Positions 44,975 through 55,094 of a stretch of DNA of 64,000 nucleotides are shown here, one piece after another. The DNA is from JAOZTV01 sp965371805. Its GTDB lineage: Bacteria; Acidobacteriota; Aminicenantia; UBA2199. The notes beneath the pieces are model-generated. The model was given only the letters and a program-made list of their open reading frames with translations. It did no database searches and was not told the origin of the DNA. Location of the stretch: positions 1 through 64,000 of the forward strand of contig CBDUZW010000002.1 in assembly GCA_965371805.1 (NCBI GenBank), written 5' to 3'. Every line of letters begins with the position of its first letter. The stretch's first letter is position 1. The translations under genes were made by a program, and so were the position numbers.

Positions 44975-46096
44975 TCAACCAAATATTCTGTTTTCCTTTT
45001 TTGTTAAAATTTGTATTGTTTGGTACCAGTAGTAAAATGATGATTTGTCCGGCTGTTTTTTCAGTTTATTTAAAAAGTTCCAATTTTGGTCTTCGATTGT
45101 AAGTAGTTTAATATCCTCTCCTTTATAATAATTAATTGGATTTAAATCACCAATCAATAACTTGACTGCTATATGTGCTACTCTTGATGAAACCATTATT
45201 GCGTCTTCAATTCTGAAATTACCTGACATAAGATAACCGGTACCAAAAGACTTGATTCCTTTCTTTAATAATTTATAATTTGATTTTGCCGGTTCTTCTA
45301 TATTTGATTCTCTTTTTGTTATGATTAAACAAGTATCAATTATATCTTGAAGAACTATATTTGGAGTTAGTTTTGTTTTGTCATTTTTGTTTTTTCGAAA
45401 AGCGATTTCCTGCTTTGCATGTTCATTAAAGCTTTTTGATACAACATCTATTTTTGAGATTTTTTCAAATAATCTACTTAAATCAAATAATTGTTTACAA
45501 ATTTCCATAGTGAAAAGTTCATTTCCTTTGTAATATGGAATCCCAATCGTATTAGGTGCAAAAGCAGTTAGTTTATCTCCGGTTATAGAGTCAATAGAAG
45601 GTGTTTTGACTGTAATAATACCATCTGTTTCTATCCACTTTGTTTGAATATTACTCTCAACAAATTCAGGATAAATAGATTCTTCAACCAAAATATCAAG
45701 TAATATATTTCCCGGAACATTTGTGTTGAAAACTGATTCAAATGCAAAAGAATAATGTGCCTTTGGCACACCAGCCTTATAACTTCTGCGTTCATTTAAC
45801 GTAAAAGATGTGAATTTTGAAGTTTTAATGACTTTATATAATGTTTTTTCAAGTTCTTTTCGTTCGGTATTACATATAATATCAATATCAAAAGAGAATC
45901 TATTCCCTCCCTCAAGTAGAAGTACCAGACTGGTACCACCTTTGAATACAAATTCAAGTCCATTATATTTTAGTTGTTCAAGCAGGTGAAGGGCATAAAT
46001 CATTTTTTCCAGAATATTGGTCTGGACCATTTTATGATCCTTTTGTTTCTTAAAAGATTCTAACCAATTATTTGAAAAACTCTTTTCTTTAATCAT
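44975..46096 (-). CDS. AbiEii-type nucleotidyltransferase toxin
   Basis: 373 residues. The NTase motif GGTSL at 53-57 and the metal-binding FSFDIDI at ~68-74 are intact; this family includes AbiEii/MenA toxins that modify tRNA or block translation. An AGAAAG site precedes the ATG. It follows the AbiEi-like gene by 9 nt in the same direction, the standard antitoxin-toxin order. Confidence 0.85.
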   Translation of the reverse strand: MIKEKSFSNNWLESFKKQKDHKMVQTNILEKMIYALHLLEQLKYNGLEFVFKGGTSLVLLLEGGNRFSFDIDIICNTERKELEKTLYKVIKTSKFTSFTLNERRSYKAGVPKAHYSFAFESVFNTNVPGNILLDILVEESIYPEFVESNIQTKWIETDGIITVKTPSIDSITGDKLTAFAPNTIGIPYYKGNELFTMEICKQLFDLSRLFEKISKIDVVSKSFNEHAKQEIAFRKNKNDKTKLTPNIVLQDIIDTCLIITKRESNIEEPAKSNYKLLKKGIKSFGTGYLMSGNFRIEDAIMVSSRVAHIAVKLLIGDLNPINYYKGEDIKLLTIEDQNWNFLNKLKKQPDKSSFYYWYQTIQILTKKENRIFG

Positions 46097-46105
46097 TTAT
46101 TCTTT

Positions 46106-46855
46106 CTATAGTAGATAATCTGTGTTGTTTTTTATGAATGATTTTATCTCTTGCTCTCTTTCTCTTCTTTTTGCATAACTTAATAGCTTTGTAAAATTGA
46201 TTGTATAGCTATTATTGACATTTTTAAAAATGTGCATAAGTTCTGATCCTTGATAAAAATAAAATAGCTTAGCCTCTGTATATATATCTACAAGAATTTT
46301 TTCAATTAATGGAATTGAAATATTCAACTTATTCTCAGTTCTTTTTCCAATTGGAGACCGGGTGGTTAATTTCTTGATTACTACAGGATAGTTGCTTTCA
46401 GAGATATAGAAGTCTATTGATTTTTCATCTGGATTCAAGTACAGATCATACTTGAAACTATCCTTTAAACAATAGTATAAAGATTCAACAAAATCTTTCT
46501 CAATTTCAATAATAATTAAACGTTTGCTAGTTTGGTGTTGAGAAAATTCGTTAACCCAATCAGTTTCCCAAATGCAATACTTAACCTCTTGATACTTTTC
46601 ATTAATCTTCTTTGAAAGTTTTATAAGTTCGGAAGATAGATCGGGTTTATATTCTGATTTACTTGAAATAGTATAAACTCCTCTTCTAATTGGTTTGATA
46701 ATACTTTTTTCTTTTAAATCGTAGATCCTCCATCCAAATGTTCCTTCTTTTAAATCAGGCTCATAATTAAGATAGAAGTCAAAAAGTTCTTCTCGACTGA
46801 AAGACTCTCTGTCTTTAAACTTTTCAATTAATTTATTATTTAGTATTTTAGGCAT
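46106..46855 (-). CDS. AbiEi-like antitoxin (DUF6577 type)
   Basis: 249 residues from the ATG at 46855. The N-terminal part is winged-helix-like (FSREELFDFYLNYEP, GRIYDLKEKSIIKPIRRGVYTIS-type: GWRIYDLKEKSIIKPIRRG), as in AbiEi, followed by a C-terminal alpha/beta domain. No ribosome site; TTGCCA and TATTTA with 17-nt spacing end ten nt before the ATG. It would neutralise and autoregulate the downstream toxin. Confidence 0.75.
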   Translation of the reverse strand: MPKILNNKLIEKFKDRESFSREELFDFYLNYEPDLKEGTFGWRIYDLKEKSIIKPIRRGVYTISSKSEYKPDLSSELIKLSKKINEKYQEVKYCIWETDWVNEFSQHQTSKRLIIIEIEKDFVESLYYCLKDSFKYDLYLNPDEKSIDFYISESNYPVVIKKLTTRSPIGKRTENKLNISIPLIEKILVDIYTEAKLFYFYQGSELMHIFKNVNNSYTINFTKLLSYAKRREREQEIKSFIKNNTDYLL

Positions 46856-47018
46856 ATCAATCAAATAAATACCATAATTAGATTATTTTGGCAAATATTA
46901 GAAATCAAAAAAACGCCAATAAAAAAAAATACTGGCATAATTTGGGTTTTGTTTGGTGTTAGTAATTGAATTACTCTATTATTCCCAAATTACAAAAAAA
47001 ATTCTTTGTCATTTTAAA

Positions 47019-47222
47019 TTATTTCAGACCAAATTCTTTTTTAATTTCTTTAACTGTCTTTCCTCCAACGGCAACATTTTCATCAGGCATCTCACGAATT
47101 GAAATAAAGAATGAAGCTTTAGGTATTCCGGTAATTTCTGCTGATAGATCTGTCAGTTTTTGAATTAACTCTGATTTAACGGATTCGGATAATTTTCCGG
47201 ATTCGAATGTTATTAACGGCAT
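47019..47222 (-). CDS. 4-oxalocrotonate tautomerase family protein
   Basis: 67 residues, MPLITFESG start with the catalytic Pro directly after Met, and the family's RE-MPDENVAVGG stretch. A small tautomerase; substrate unknown. AGGAG-like site (AGGACAAG) before the ATG. Confidence 0.85.
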   Translation of the reverse strand: MPLITFESGKLSESVKSELIQKLTDLSAEITGIPKASFFISIREMPDENVAVGGKTVKEIKKEFGLK

Positions 47223-47438
47223 CTTGTCCTCCTGTATAGATTATTATCTAATATGAATCATTTTTATATATAAAGATAAGCTTCCGCCGTTAGACAGAGC
47301 TTAATATTCTCAGATATATATAAATAAATCATAAAAATGTTCTACATTAATTTTATACTAATATTGGAGAGAATTCAATTCCTTTTGATCCAGGAAGGGA
47401 TATTTCCTCCCCATCCTGTTTTTTTTTAGCGGAGAGTC

Positions 47439-48452
47439 TTAAAGTTTTACTCTATGTAATTCCCACTCTTCTTCTACCTCTTTTAAAAAATAATATGCAC
47501 CTTTTTTAAAAAAATAGTTTGCAGCAGGTGTGGGTCTTATGGATTCAATCTTCGCATTCGGCAACATGACCTGTTTTTCTATATTTCCATTTTTGTTGAG
47601 AATAAAAAACTCAACCTTTTTTTTTTTATGATTACTAGTTTGAAGATAGATTCTATTGTCATTAACCAAAAAATGATCTATGGCAGGAAGAAAATCCAGA
47701 AAATAGATCATTTTTTTTATCCTTTCCGGAGCTCTTTTAAATGCAGGCTGTAACTTGAGCCACTCCATTTTTTCTTTTTTATATTCTTTGGTAATTTTAA
47801 TTTTTTTATACTTATTTGTTATTGTATTAATTTGTTCTCCATCTAATCCATAAATATCTAATTGAAAATCCTTCCTTTGATCAACTATAAATAAGGTGTT
47901 GTCTGCAACTCTTAAGTGAGCTCCCAGAATAGGAAACGATATTTTCCCTTTTCCCTGATCATTTAAAACCTTGGAATTGCTTATAGTTTTTATACTTTTA
48001 AACTTGGCGTCATATAGACTTATGTCCAAAGTTCCGCTTCCATCACTATTTCTACTGAATTTTGATGCAGCATATCCTTTTCCAAATGGTAATACCTGCA
48101 TTGCCAAAAATGGGATTTTTTTTTCTTTTATATACGCACCCTTTTTTGAAAAACATACAATTTTATTAAATGAATTTACAATTATGTAGTCATTCTCTAA
48201 TGACATTGTCAGAGGTAAGTCCGGTTGAGCAAGCAGTTCCCCCGGACCCTCTCCTTTTTTTCCAAACTTATTTAACATCTTATAATCTTTCAAAGAATAA
48301 ATGGATATCTGGTATCCATCTAACACATAAATCTGCTCTCCATCAGACTTCATAATACTAGGGTTTGTCAATTCAGAAAGTCTGGAAAGTTTTTTTCCAT
48401 TTAATCCTGTCCAGATTAATACAATGACCAGTAATAATAAAAATTTTTTCAT
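47439..48452 (-). CDS. Secreted 6-bladed beta-propeller protein
   Basis: 337 residues with a signal peptide (FLLLLVIVLIWTGLNG), the FGKKGEGPGEL motif near residue 65 and ending EEWELHRVKL. Third member of the paralogue set with 7300-8301 and 18897-19919. AAGGAG site. Not in an evident operon. Confidence 0.84.
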   Translation of the reverse strand: MKKFLLLLVIVLIWTGLNGKKLSRLSELTNPSIMKSDGEQIYVLDGYQISIYSLKDYKMLNKFGKKGEGPGELLAQPDLPLTMSLENDYIIVNSFNKIVCFSKKGAYIKEKKIPFLAMQVLPFGKGYAASKFSRNSDGSGTLDISLYDAKFKSIKTISNSKVLNDQGKGKISFPILGAHLRVADNTLFIVDQRKDFQLDIYGLDGEQINTITNKYKKIKITKEYKKEKMEWLKLQPAFKRAPERIKKMIYFLDFLPAIDHFLVNDNRIYLQTSNHKKKKVEFFILNKNGNIEKQVMLPNAKIESIRPTPAANYFFKKGAYYFLKEVEEEWELHRVKL

Positions 48453-48619
48453 TTTTAAATCTCCTTTTAATTTATTTTATTTCTAAGTAAGATTGTATTA
48501 GAATAATTTTAATTAAATAGTTCCCCAAAGTCCCAATCTAAAAAAAGGGACCAAGGTCCCGGTTATATTTAATAATTTTATCTTTACTTTAAAGAATAAC
48601 TTTGTTATAAAATGGGATA

Positions 48620-49573
48620 ATGAATTTATTCTCAATAATAATATATATTCTTCTGCTTGGTGTACCGCTTTTAATGATTTATCAATCTTTTCTGCTAAAG
48701 ACAAAATACCCGATAAAATTTTTAAATAGTTTTTCCTATTATATTGTATTTTTTTATTCTTATGGATTTATTGCCTTTAGTACCCGTATTTTTTTTGCAC
48801 AGATCGGTATTCAGGATTCACATTTCTTAAATATGGTTTTATCATCAATTATTTTTCCTCTAAATATAATCAGTCTATATTATTTATTGATCTGGACAGG
48901 AGAGTTGATTCAAAAACCGATAAAAAAACTATTGAAAATAATATATTGGATACTACAGGCAATCGCTTTTTTAATTTTCTTTTTTGTGTCTATTAAAGCT
49001 GCTGAGACAAAGCAAAGCAGCAACTTCAGCATTTTTTTTATAATCATAAATACTGTTGAACTTATATTTGCCTTTTATCCATTTCTGGTATTAGTCTTTC
49101 TTCATAATAAGGTTAAATCGAATATAATTAAAAATTTTTCAATTATATTAGGAATTCAATATTTGTTTTTGTTCCCATTTTTAATAATTTTAATTGAATT
49201 TTTTCACCTGCCCTCAGTACTCTTTAAAAGTAGCATTCATATACATTATTTTATTATTATTTGTTATTATTTTGCAAATATTCCACCCATTATTTATATT
49301 CAATTTTTCTTAAAAAAAAATCATCACTTGTTTTTAAAAGATAAATCCAATTCTGAACAAGACAAGGAATTATTTATAAAATATCATATTGGTCAAAAAG
49401 AGAAAGAGATAATAGATTTAATAATTAAGGGCAAAACCAATGAGGCTATTGGAGATATACTCTTCTGCTCAACCAAGACAGTTAAGAATAATATCACCGC
49501 TATTTATAAAAAACTTGGTGTAAAAAGCAGGGTTGAGTTAGTTAGCTTTGTTCTGTCAAATCAGAAAAACTAA
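48620..49573 (+). CDS. Membrane-bound LuxR-type regulator
   Basis: 317 residues: about seven membrane helices (1-~235), then a short acidic linker and a LuxR/GerE helix-turn-helix at the C-terminus (LIIKGKTNEAIGDILFCSTKTVKNNI, quoted only as the motif region; K-T-V-K-N-N is the recognition helix). No ribosome site; a TATAAA lies 8 nt before the ATG, so the leader is very short. A membrane one-component regulator of unknown target. Confidence 0.82.
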   Translation: MNLFSIIIYILLLGVPLLMIYQSFLLKTKYPIKFLNSFSYYIVFFYSYGFIAFSTRIFFAQIGIQDSHFLNMVLSSIIFPLNIISLYYLLIWTGELIQKPIKKLLKIIYWILQAIAFLIFFFVSIKAAETKQSSNFSIFFIIINTVELIFAFYPFLVLVFLHNKVKSNIIKNFSIILGIQYLFLFPFLIILIEFFHLPSVLFKSSIHIHYFIIICYYFANIPPIIYIQFFLKKNHHLFLKDKSNSEQDKELFIKYHIGQKEKEIIDLIIKGKTNEAIGDILFCSTKTVKNNITAIYKKLGVKSRVELVSFVLSNQKN

Positions 49574-49574
49574 A

Positions 49575-49591
49575 GGGGAGGTATCCTCCCC
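49575..49591 (+). terminator. Rho-independent terminator, convergent genes
   Basis: GGGGAGG (49575-49581) and CCTCCCC (49585-49591) form a 7-bp GC-only stem with a 3-nt loop, followed on the plus strand by a T-rich tract ending in eight Ts by 49613. It lies between the LuxR-type stop and the opposing NuoG-like stop, so it may serve both strands. Confidence 0.8.
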
Positions 49592-49600
49592 CTTCTTATC

Positions 49601-52600
49601 TTATTTTTTTTCTATTTTCTTTAGAACATTCTTTATGTATTTTTCTGATACATTTAAATCAGGATTAACTGTATAACATTTTACCTTTGTATCATCCTGC
49701 GGAATTTTAGAAATAATAAATGAAGGTTTGCCGCTTTCTGTCAGCCACTTATTTCCAATAATTTTTTCAGTGCCATAAAATCTATTAACTTTTTTGATTT
49801 CTGCATCTACATCATCAATTGTTTTATAGTTTTTCTGAGTATCATCAAAGGTTTTTAATAATTTTGCGAATAGTCTCCAATTTTCAAGAAGATCTGTTTT
49901 CAATATTTTATTTGTTTTATTTACACTTCCATCCATTGATGTATAAGAACCACAGTGTTCAAGATAAGTCGTTGCAGGAATTACAACAGAAGCTGCATCA
50001 GTTGATTCAGTATTTGAAATATCCATTACTGCAACAAAGTCCATGTTTTCAAAGGTTTTTTTATACTTTTTTAGAGCATATGGATTTTCGCCAAACACAA
50101 AAGCCGCTTTAATTTTTCCGTTTTTTAAATTATTTTCAAGATCTACATCTTTAAAAATTGTATCCAGTGGTTTGTTCCATTCTTTTGAAATTCTCTGTAT
50201 CTCTTCAGTTTCAAATTCTTTTACAATTCCAGGTAGATAATCTGCCCGGGCTCCCATATCAATATGACCGGCACTATTGGTATATTTACTACCCAGAATA
50301 ATTCCACTATGTTCTTCTGCAACTTTTCCGGTTAATAATAGATAATTCATAATTGAAATCAGTAATTGCTTTTTATAGAAAGAATCCTCTCTCTCAACAA
50401 TGAAGGTTATCTTGTTGTTTTTATTTGCCAGCAGTTTAATGAATTCTTCAATTGAATTCTTTTCGAACCCTGTTCGCCAGCCTAATTTATCTTCTGAATA
50501 GTGTAAAAGATTTTTTTTGAAGTTTACAAAATTATCAATATCAATTTCTAATTTTTCCGAAGAGAGTATTTGATTCATGGTCCCATTAATCAGATTAATA
50601 AATTTTTCATAATTCCCGGTATAGTTCAGGTCTGCTCTTTTATTGAAAGAACCAACCTGGATAAATTTAGCTCCCTTTTCCTGTGCCTTTCTAATTTTGT
50701 ACTCCAGGATCAGGTTTTCTTCATTTTCATTATCCGAAATATTAATAATGACGTCTGATTTATCAATATCATTTAAACTGATAGTAGATTTTGTATATCC
50801 GATTTGGCTATCAAGATAATTTTCAGAATCACATAAACTTGTAATAGAGCCTATATTATTGGTTCCAATTCCAACTCTTGCCAGTTTTTGAGCTAGATAT
50901 AATTCTTCATTAGATGCTTTTGGAGAAACAAAAATTCCTACCGAGTCACTGCCATGATTTTTAATGGCCATATTGATGTTTTCAACAACATATTTTATTG
51001 AATTTTCAAGATCATATTCTCTGCTTTCATTATTTTCTCTGATTACTGAAGTTTTTATTCTGTCTGTTTCCATAAAAAATCTGTGTCCAAATCTTCCCTT
51101 TGCACATAAATAACCATCATTGACAGAATCCTTAATACTATCAGTTGAATTTGAAACAAAATAAGTATCGTTGTCAATTAATTTTATATTTATTTTGCAT
51201 CCAATTGAACAAAAATTACATATGGATTCCTGATTTAATTTTTTTGATTTCCCAAGATTTTTGAAGGCAAAATTTTCACTTATTGCCCCTGTTGGACATG
51301 TGTCAATGCAGTTCCCACAAGAAACACAGGTTGTTTCCAATAATGGTAATTCCAATGCAGGTTTTACTATTGAGCTTAATCCTCTATTTACAAAACCAAG
51401 AGCGGAAATATCCATTTTTTCTTTACAGGTTCTAACACATCTTCCGCACTCAATGCACTTATTAGGATCCATTGCAATATATGGGTGACTGAAATCCGGT
51501 TTATACTCATTGATTTCACCGATAAAGTTTTTCACATCAACACCATACTCATTGGCATAGATTCTTAAATCGCATTCGTCAAATTCAGAACAACCACATT
51601 CAATACATCTAGCCGTTTCATTACAAGCCTGCGCTTCAGATAATCCAAGTTCAACTTCATCAAAATTGAATTTTCTTGCCAATGGAGCCAACTCAGGCAT
51701 TCTCTCTTTTGGTATATCCTCTGCAAAAAAGAGTTCCTCTTTTTTTACATCTTTAAAAACATGCTTAAAACTATTAAATGGCTTCTCAATTTTTTTCGCC
51801 TTACCGGTTTGTATGTATCCGTCTATTGCCCATGCTGCTTCTTTTCCCTGAGCGATCGCCCCAATTGCTGTCCATGGTCCAGAAACTGCATCACCACCGG
51901 CAAAAACTTTTTCAATTGAGGTTTCATAAGTAGATTCGTCAACATTAATTGTTCCCCATTTTGTTAATTTCAAAAACTTTTCATTGTCGGCAAAACTTGT
52001 ATCTACCTGTTGTCCAATGGCACCGATTAAATAATCACATTCAACCGTAAATTCAGAACCTTCCATTGGGACCGGTCTTGGTCTTCCACCGGATCCATCT
52101 GACTTTAATTCCATTTTCAAACACTCTATTCCGGTTAATTTATTATTTTCACTATTTATTGAGCTCGGGTTTGTTAAGAAAAGAATTTCAACTCCTTCTT
52201 CCTGAGCTGCATGAATTTCCTCATGATGAGCAGGCATCTCTTTTATTGATCTTCTATAAACCATTTTTACTTTTTCTGCTCCCCATCTAAAAGCATTTCT
52301 AGCAGCATCGATTGCTGTATTTCCTCCACCAACAATTACCGCAGTTCCTTTCAGTTTTGGTAATTCTCTGGTTTCTATCTGTCTGAGAAAATCAATTCCC
52401 TTAAAAATTCCATCAATCTTGTCTTCGTCTTTCAATCTCATTGAACTGGCCTTATGAGCACCCACTCCTATAAAAATTGAATCAAAGCCATCTCTAATCA
52501 AGGTATTGGTTGTAAAATCCTTTCCCATCTCTGTATTTAGTCTTACATCAATACCAAGATCGGTAATCCATTTAATTTCATCATCTAATATTTGTTTGGG

Positions 52601-53320
52601 TAATCTATATTCAGGAATTCCATACTTTAGCATACCACCAAGTTCAGGTAATTTTTCAAAAATAGTAACCGAATAACCTTCAACAGTAAGATAGTAGGCA
52701 CAAGTCAGTCCGGCAGGTCCACCGCCGATTACTGCAACTTTTTTATTCTTTTTTGCTTTAATTTCAGGTGTCCATTTTTTATAAGCATCAATATCGGCAG
52801 CATATCTTTTTAAATAATTTATTCCAACAGTTTCATCTACTATATCTCTTCTACATCCATCTTCACAATTTCTAACACAAACCCTTCCTATAGATAACGG
52901 AAGTGGATTATCTTCTTTAACTACTTTCACCGCTTCAATATTTTTTCCCATTGAAATCAAGGCAATATAGTTTTGTGCCGCAACATGAGATGGACAGCTT
53001 TCTTCACATGGTCCTATACAATCAGCATAATGATTGGACATTAATAATTCAAGTGCTGTTTTTCTTGATGCTGAAATTTTATCATTCTTTGTGTTTATTA
53101 CCATTCCATTATTTACGATTGTCGCACAGGAAGGAAGAAGTTTTCCCATCCCTTCAACCTCTACAACACATAAAAAACATGATCCAAAAGGATTTAATCT
53201 TTTATCATGACATAAGGTAGGAATTGTATCCAGTTTATTTTCATGCACAACTTCTAAAATAGTTTTATGAGCTTCAGTTATTACCTCTTTTCCGTTTACT
53301 GTAATCTTTGTCTTATCCAT
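49601..53320 (-). CDS. Large multidomain oxidoreductase: 2Fe-2S, GltD-like flavin domain, 4Fe-4S, NuoG/molybdopterin-type domain
   Basis: 1239 residues. N-terminal ferredoxin-like 2Fe-2S domain (CHDKR..GSCFLCVVEV..SCA), a 4Fe-4S region, a GltD/NfnB-like FAD/NAD(P) domain (~195-520; VAVIGGGPAGLTCAYYL, AVIVGGGNTAIDAARNA), two further 4Fe-4S motifs, and a molybdopterin-oxidoreductase-type domain (~700-1230) beginning CNFCSIGCK. The C-terminal molybdopterin-binding half is missing. The position of the formate dehydrogenase Cys-His reads CDSEN, so formate activity is doubtful. With the two upstream NuoF/NuoE genes it should form a cytosolic NAD(H)-handling, possibly electron-bifurcating complex. 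Confidence 0.85.
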   Translation of the reverse strand: MDKTKITVNGKEVITEAHKTILEVVHENKLDTIPTLCHDKRLNPFGSCFLCVVEVEGMGKLLPSCATIVNNGMVINTKNDKISASRKTALELLMSNHYADCIGPCEESCPSHVAAQNYIALISMGKNIEAVKVVKEDNPLPLSIGRVCVRNCEDGCRRDIVDETVGINYLKRYAADIDAYKKWTPEIKAKKNKKVAVIGGGPAGLTCAYYLTVEGYSVTIFEKLPELGGMLKYGIPEYRLPKQILDDEIKWITDLGIDVRLNTEMGKDFTTNTLIRDGFDSIFIGVGAHKASSMRLKDEDKIDGIFKGIDFLRQIETRELPKLKGTAVIVGGGNTAIDAARNAFRWGAEKVKMVYRRSIKEMPAHHEEIHAAQEEGVEILFLTNPSSINSENNKLTGIECLKMELKSDGSGGRPRPVPMEGSEFTVECDYLIGAIGQQVDTSFADNEKFLKLTKWGTINVDESTYETSIEKVFAGGDAVSGPWTAIGAIAQGKEAAWAIDGYIQTGKAKKIEKPFNSFKHVFKDVKKEELFFAEDIPKERMPELAPLARKFNFDEVELGLSEAQACNETARCIECGCSEFDECDLRIYANEYGVDVKNFIGEINEYKPDFSHPYIAMDPNKCIECGRCVRTCKEKMDISALGFVNRGLSSIVKPALELPLLETTCVSCGNCIDTCPTGAISENFAFKNLGKSKKLNQESICNFCSIGCKINIKLIDNDTYFVSNSTDSIKDSVNDGYLCAKGRFGHRFFMETDRIKTSVIRENNESREYDLENSIKYVVENINMAIKNHGSDSVGIFVSPKASNEELYLAQKLARVGIGTNNIGSITSLCDSENYLDSQIGYTKSTISLNDIDKSDVIINISDNENEENLILEYKIRKAQEKGAKFIQVGSFNKRADLNYTGNYEKFINLINGTMNQILSSEKLEIDIDNFVNFKKNLLHYSEDKLGWRTGFEKNSIEEFIKLLANKNNKITFIVEREDSFYKKQLLISIMNYLLLTGKVAEEHSGIILGSKYTNSAGHIDMGARADYLPGIVKEFETEEIQRISKEWNKPLDTIFKDVDLENNLKNGKIKAAFVFGENPYALKKYKKTFENMDFVAVMDISNTESTDAASVVIPATTYLEHCGSYTSMDGSVNKTNKILKTDLLENWRLFAKLLKTFDDTQKNYKTIDDVDAEIKKVNRFYGTEKIIGNKWLTESGKPSFIISKIPQDDTKVKCYTVNPDLNVSEKYIKNVLKKIEKK

Positions 53321-53330
53321 CTTTCTCCCC

Positions 53331-55094
53331 TTAGATAATTTCTATTGCATCAAATTTACATGCACTAAAACATAAACTACATTTTATGCAGCCTTCCTGG
53401 TTTATAAAATGCACTTCTTTAACTTTTCCATCAATTGTTTTTGTAGGACAATTTCTTGCACATACAGTACATCCGATACATTTATCTTCAACTACTTTAT
53501 ACGTAATTAATTCTGCACATTTTTTTGCAGGGCATTTTTTTTCGTTTATATGAGCTTCATACTCTTCTCTAAAGTATTTTAATGTGGTTAATACAGGGTT
53601 TGGAGCAGTTTGTCCAAGTCCACAGAGACTGGAGTCTTTGATTTTATTTGACAAATCTATAAGTAAATCAATGTCTTCGATTTTTCCTTTCCCCTCAGTA
53701 ATACGGGTAAGGATCTCTAACATTCTTTTTGTTCCAATTCTGCAAAATGTACATTTCCCACAGGATTCATTCTGAGTAAAGGTTAAAAAGAATTTTGCAA
53801 CATCAACCATGCATGTTGTCTCATCCAATACAACCATACCGCCGGAACCCATAATTGCTCCGGTTTTATTTATTTCATCATAATCAATTTTCAAATCGGT
53901 CATACTGGCAGGGATACAACCTCCGGAGGGGCCTCCCATTTGCACTGCTTTAAATTTTTTGTCATCTTTGATGCCACCGCCAATATCAAAAACGATCTCT
54001 TTTATTGTCATTCCCATCGGTACTTCTACCAGACCGGACTTTTTTATCTTTCCAGCAAGGGCAAATACTTTAGTCCCTTTACTCTTTTCAGTTCCCATTG
54101 AATTATAGGCTGATGCACCATTTAAAATTATCCATGGAATATTTGCATACGTTTCAACATTATTTATATTTGTCGGTTCATCCCATAACCCTTTACTTGC
54201 AGGAAACGGCGGCCTGAATTTCGGCATACCTCTTTTTCCTTCAATAGAAGCAATTAATGCAGTCTCTTCTCCACAGACAAAAGCACCTGCTCCCTCTTTT
54301 ATTCTCATTTCAAGATTAAAACCTTTACCCAGGATGTTTTTTCCAAGTAAACCTTTTTCTTTACACTGCATTATCGCAAGTTTCAGCCGGGCAATAGCCT
54401 TTGGATACTCGGCTCTAACATATAGAATACCTTCGTCCGCTCCAACTGCATAAGCGGCTACCATCATTCCCTCAAGAATTGAGTGGGGGTCTCCTTCCAA
54501 TGCACTTCTGTCCATAAATGCTCCTGGATCTCCTTCATCAGCATTACATATAACAAATTTTTTTTTACTTTTTGCATTATGGGCAAATAACCATTTCAGG
54601 CCTGTTGAAAAACCTCCGCCACCACGTCCTCTTAATCCGGAGTCTTTTATAATATTTATAACATCTTCCTGAGAAAGATCATTTAGAACTTTTTTTATTG
54701 CATCATATCCACCCAGTTCAATATATTCATCAATTGAACCCGGATCTATAACTCCACAATTTCTCAAAACTATTCTCTTCTGCTTATTTAAAAAGGAATC
54801 TTCCTTTGTTATTGTTTCACTTCTAATAATCCAGTCATCGATAGGGTTTCCATCAATAATATGTCTGGATATTATTTCTTTTGCCTTATCAGAAGTGACT
54901 TGAGAATAGAGGTAGCTTTTTTCATCATCAACAACTTCAACAAGAACTTCTTCATAGCACATTCCCATACAACCAGTTTCTTTTAAAATGATATCAATTT
55001 TTTTATCTTCGATTTCTTCCTGCAGGGTTTTAAAAACTGGATTTCCGCCAGCAGAGATACCGCATGTACCCAGTCCAACTTTTATTTCTCTCAT
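53331..55094 (-). CDS. NuoF/HndC-like NADH-binding subunit
   Basis: 587 residues: N-terminal thioredoxin-like ferredoxin domain (LGTCGISAGG, ETGCMGMCYEE), the FMN/NAD part with GLRGRGGGGFSTG and NADEGDPGAFMD, the 4Fe-4S site ESCGKCTFCRIG...SLCGLGQ, and two C-terminal 4Fe-4S motifs (CIGCTVCARNCP, CIKCSLCFSACK). This is the NADH-oxidising subunit of soluble complexes such as Hnd/NuoF. It overlaps nuoE by four nucleotides. Confidence 0.9.
   Translation of the reverse strand: MREIKVGLGTCGISAGGNPVFKTLQEEIEDKKIDIILKETGCMGMCYEEVLVEVVDDEKSYLYSQVTSDKAKEIISRHIIDGNPIDDWIIRSETITKEDSFLNKQKRIVLRNCGVIDPGSIDEYIELGGYDAIKKVLNDLSQEDVINIIKDSGLRGRGGGGFSTGLKWLFAHNAKSKKKFVICNADEGDPGAFMDRSALEGDPHSILEGMMVAAYAVGADEGILYVRAEYPKAIARLKLAIMQCKEKGLLGKNILGKGFNLEMRIKEGAGAFVCGEETALIASIEGKRGMPKFRPPFPASKGLWDEPTNINNVETYANIPWIILNGASAYNSMGTEKSKGTKVFALAGKIKKSGLVEVPMGMTIKEIVFDIGGGIKDDKKFKAVQMGGPSGGCIPASMTDLKIDYDEINKTGAIMGSGGMVVLDETTCMVDVAKFFLTFTQNESCGKCTFCRIGTKRMLEILTRITEGKGKIEDIDLLIDLSNKIKDSSLCGLGQTAPNPVLTTLKYFREEYEAHINEKKCPAKKCAELITYKVVEDKCIGCTVCARNCPTKTIDGKVKEVHFINQEGCIKCSLCFSACKFDAIEII

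Noticed and set aside
46970..46985. GTAATTGAATTAC palindrome downstream of the tautomerase
   Set aside because: Short and AT-rich; expected by chance in this sequence.
47278..47312. AAGCT...AGCTT inverted repeat upstream of the tautomerase gene
   Set aside because: Five-bp stem with a long loop; too weak to call.
49601..53320. Formate dehydrogenase or [FeFe]-hydrogenase catalytic subunit
   Set aside because: No H-cluster motifs; the formate dehydrogenase Cys-His position reads Cys-Asp and the C-terminal cofactor domain is missing.
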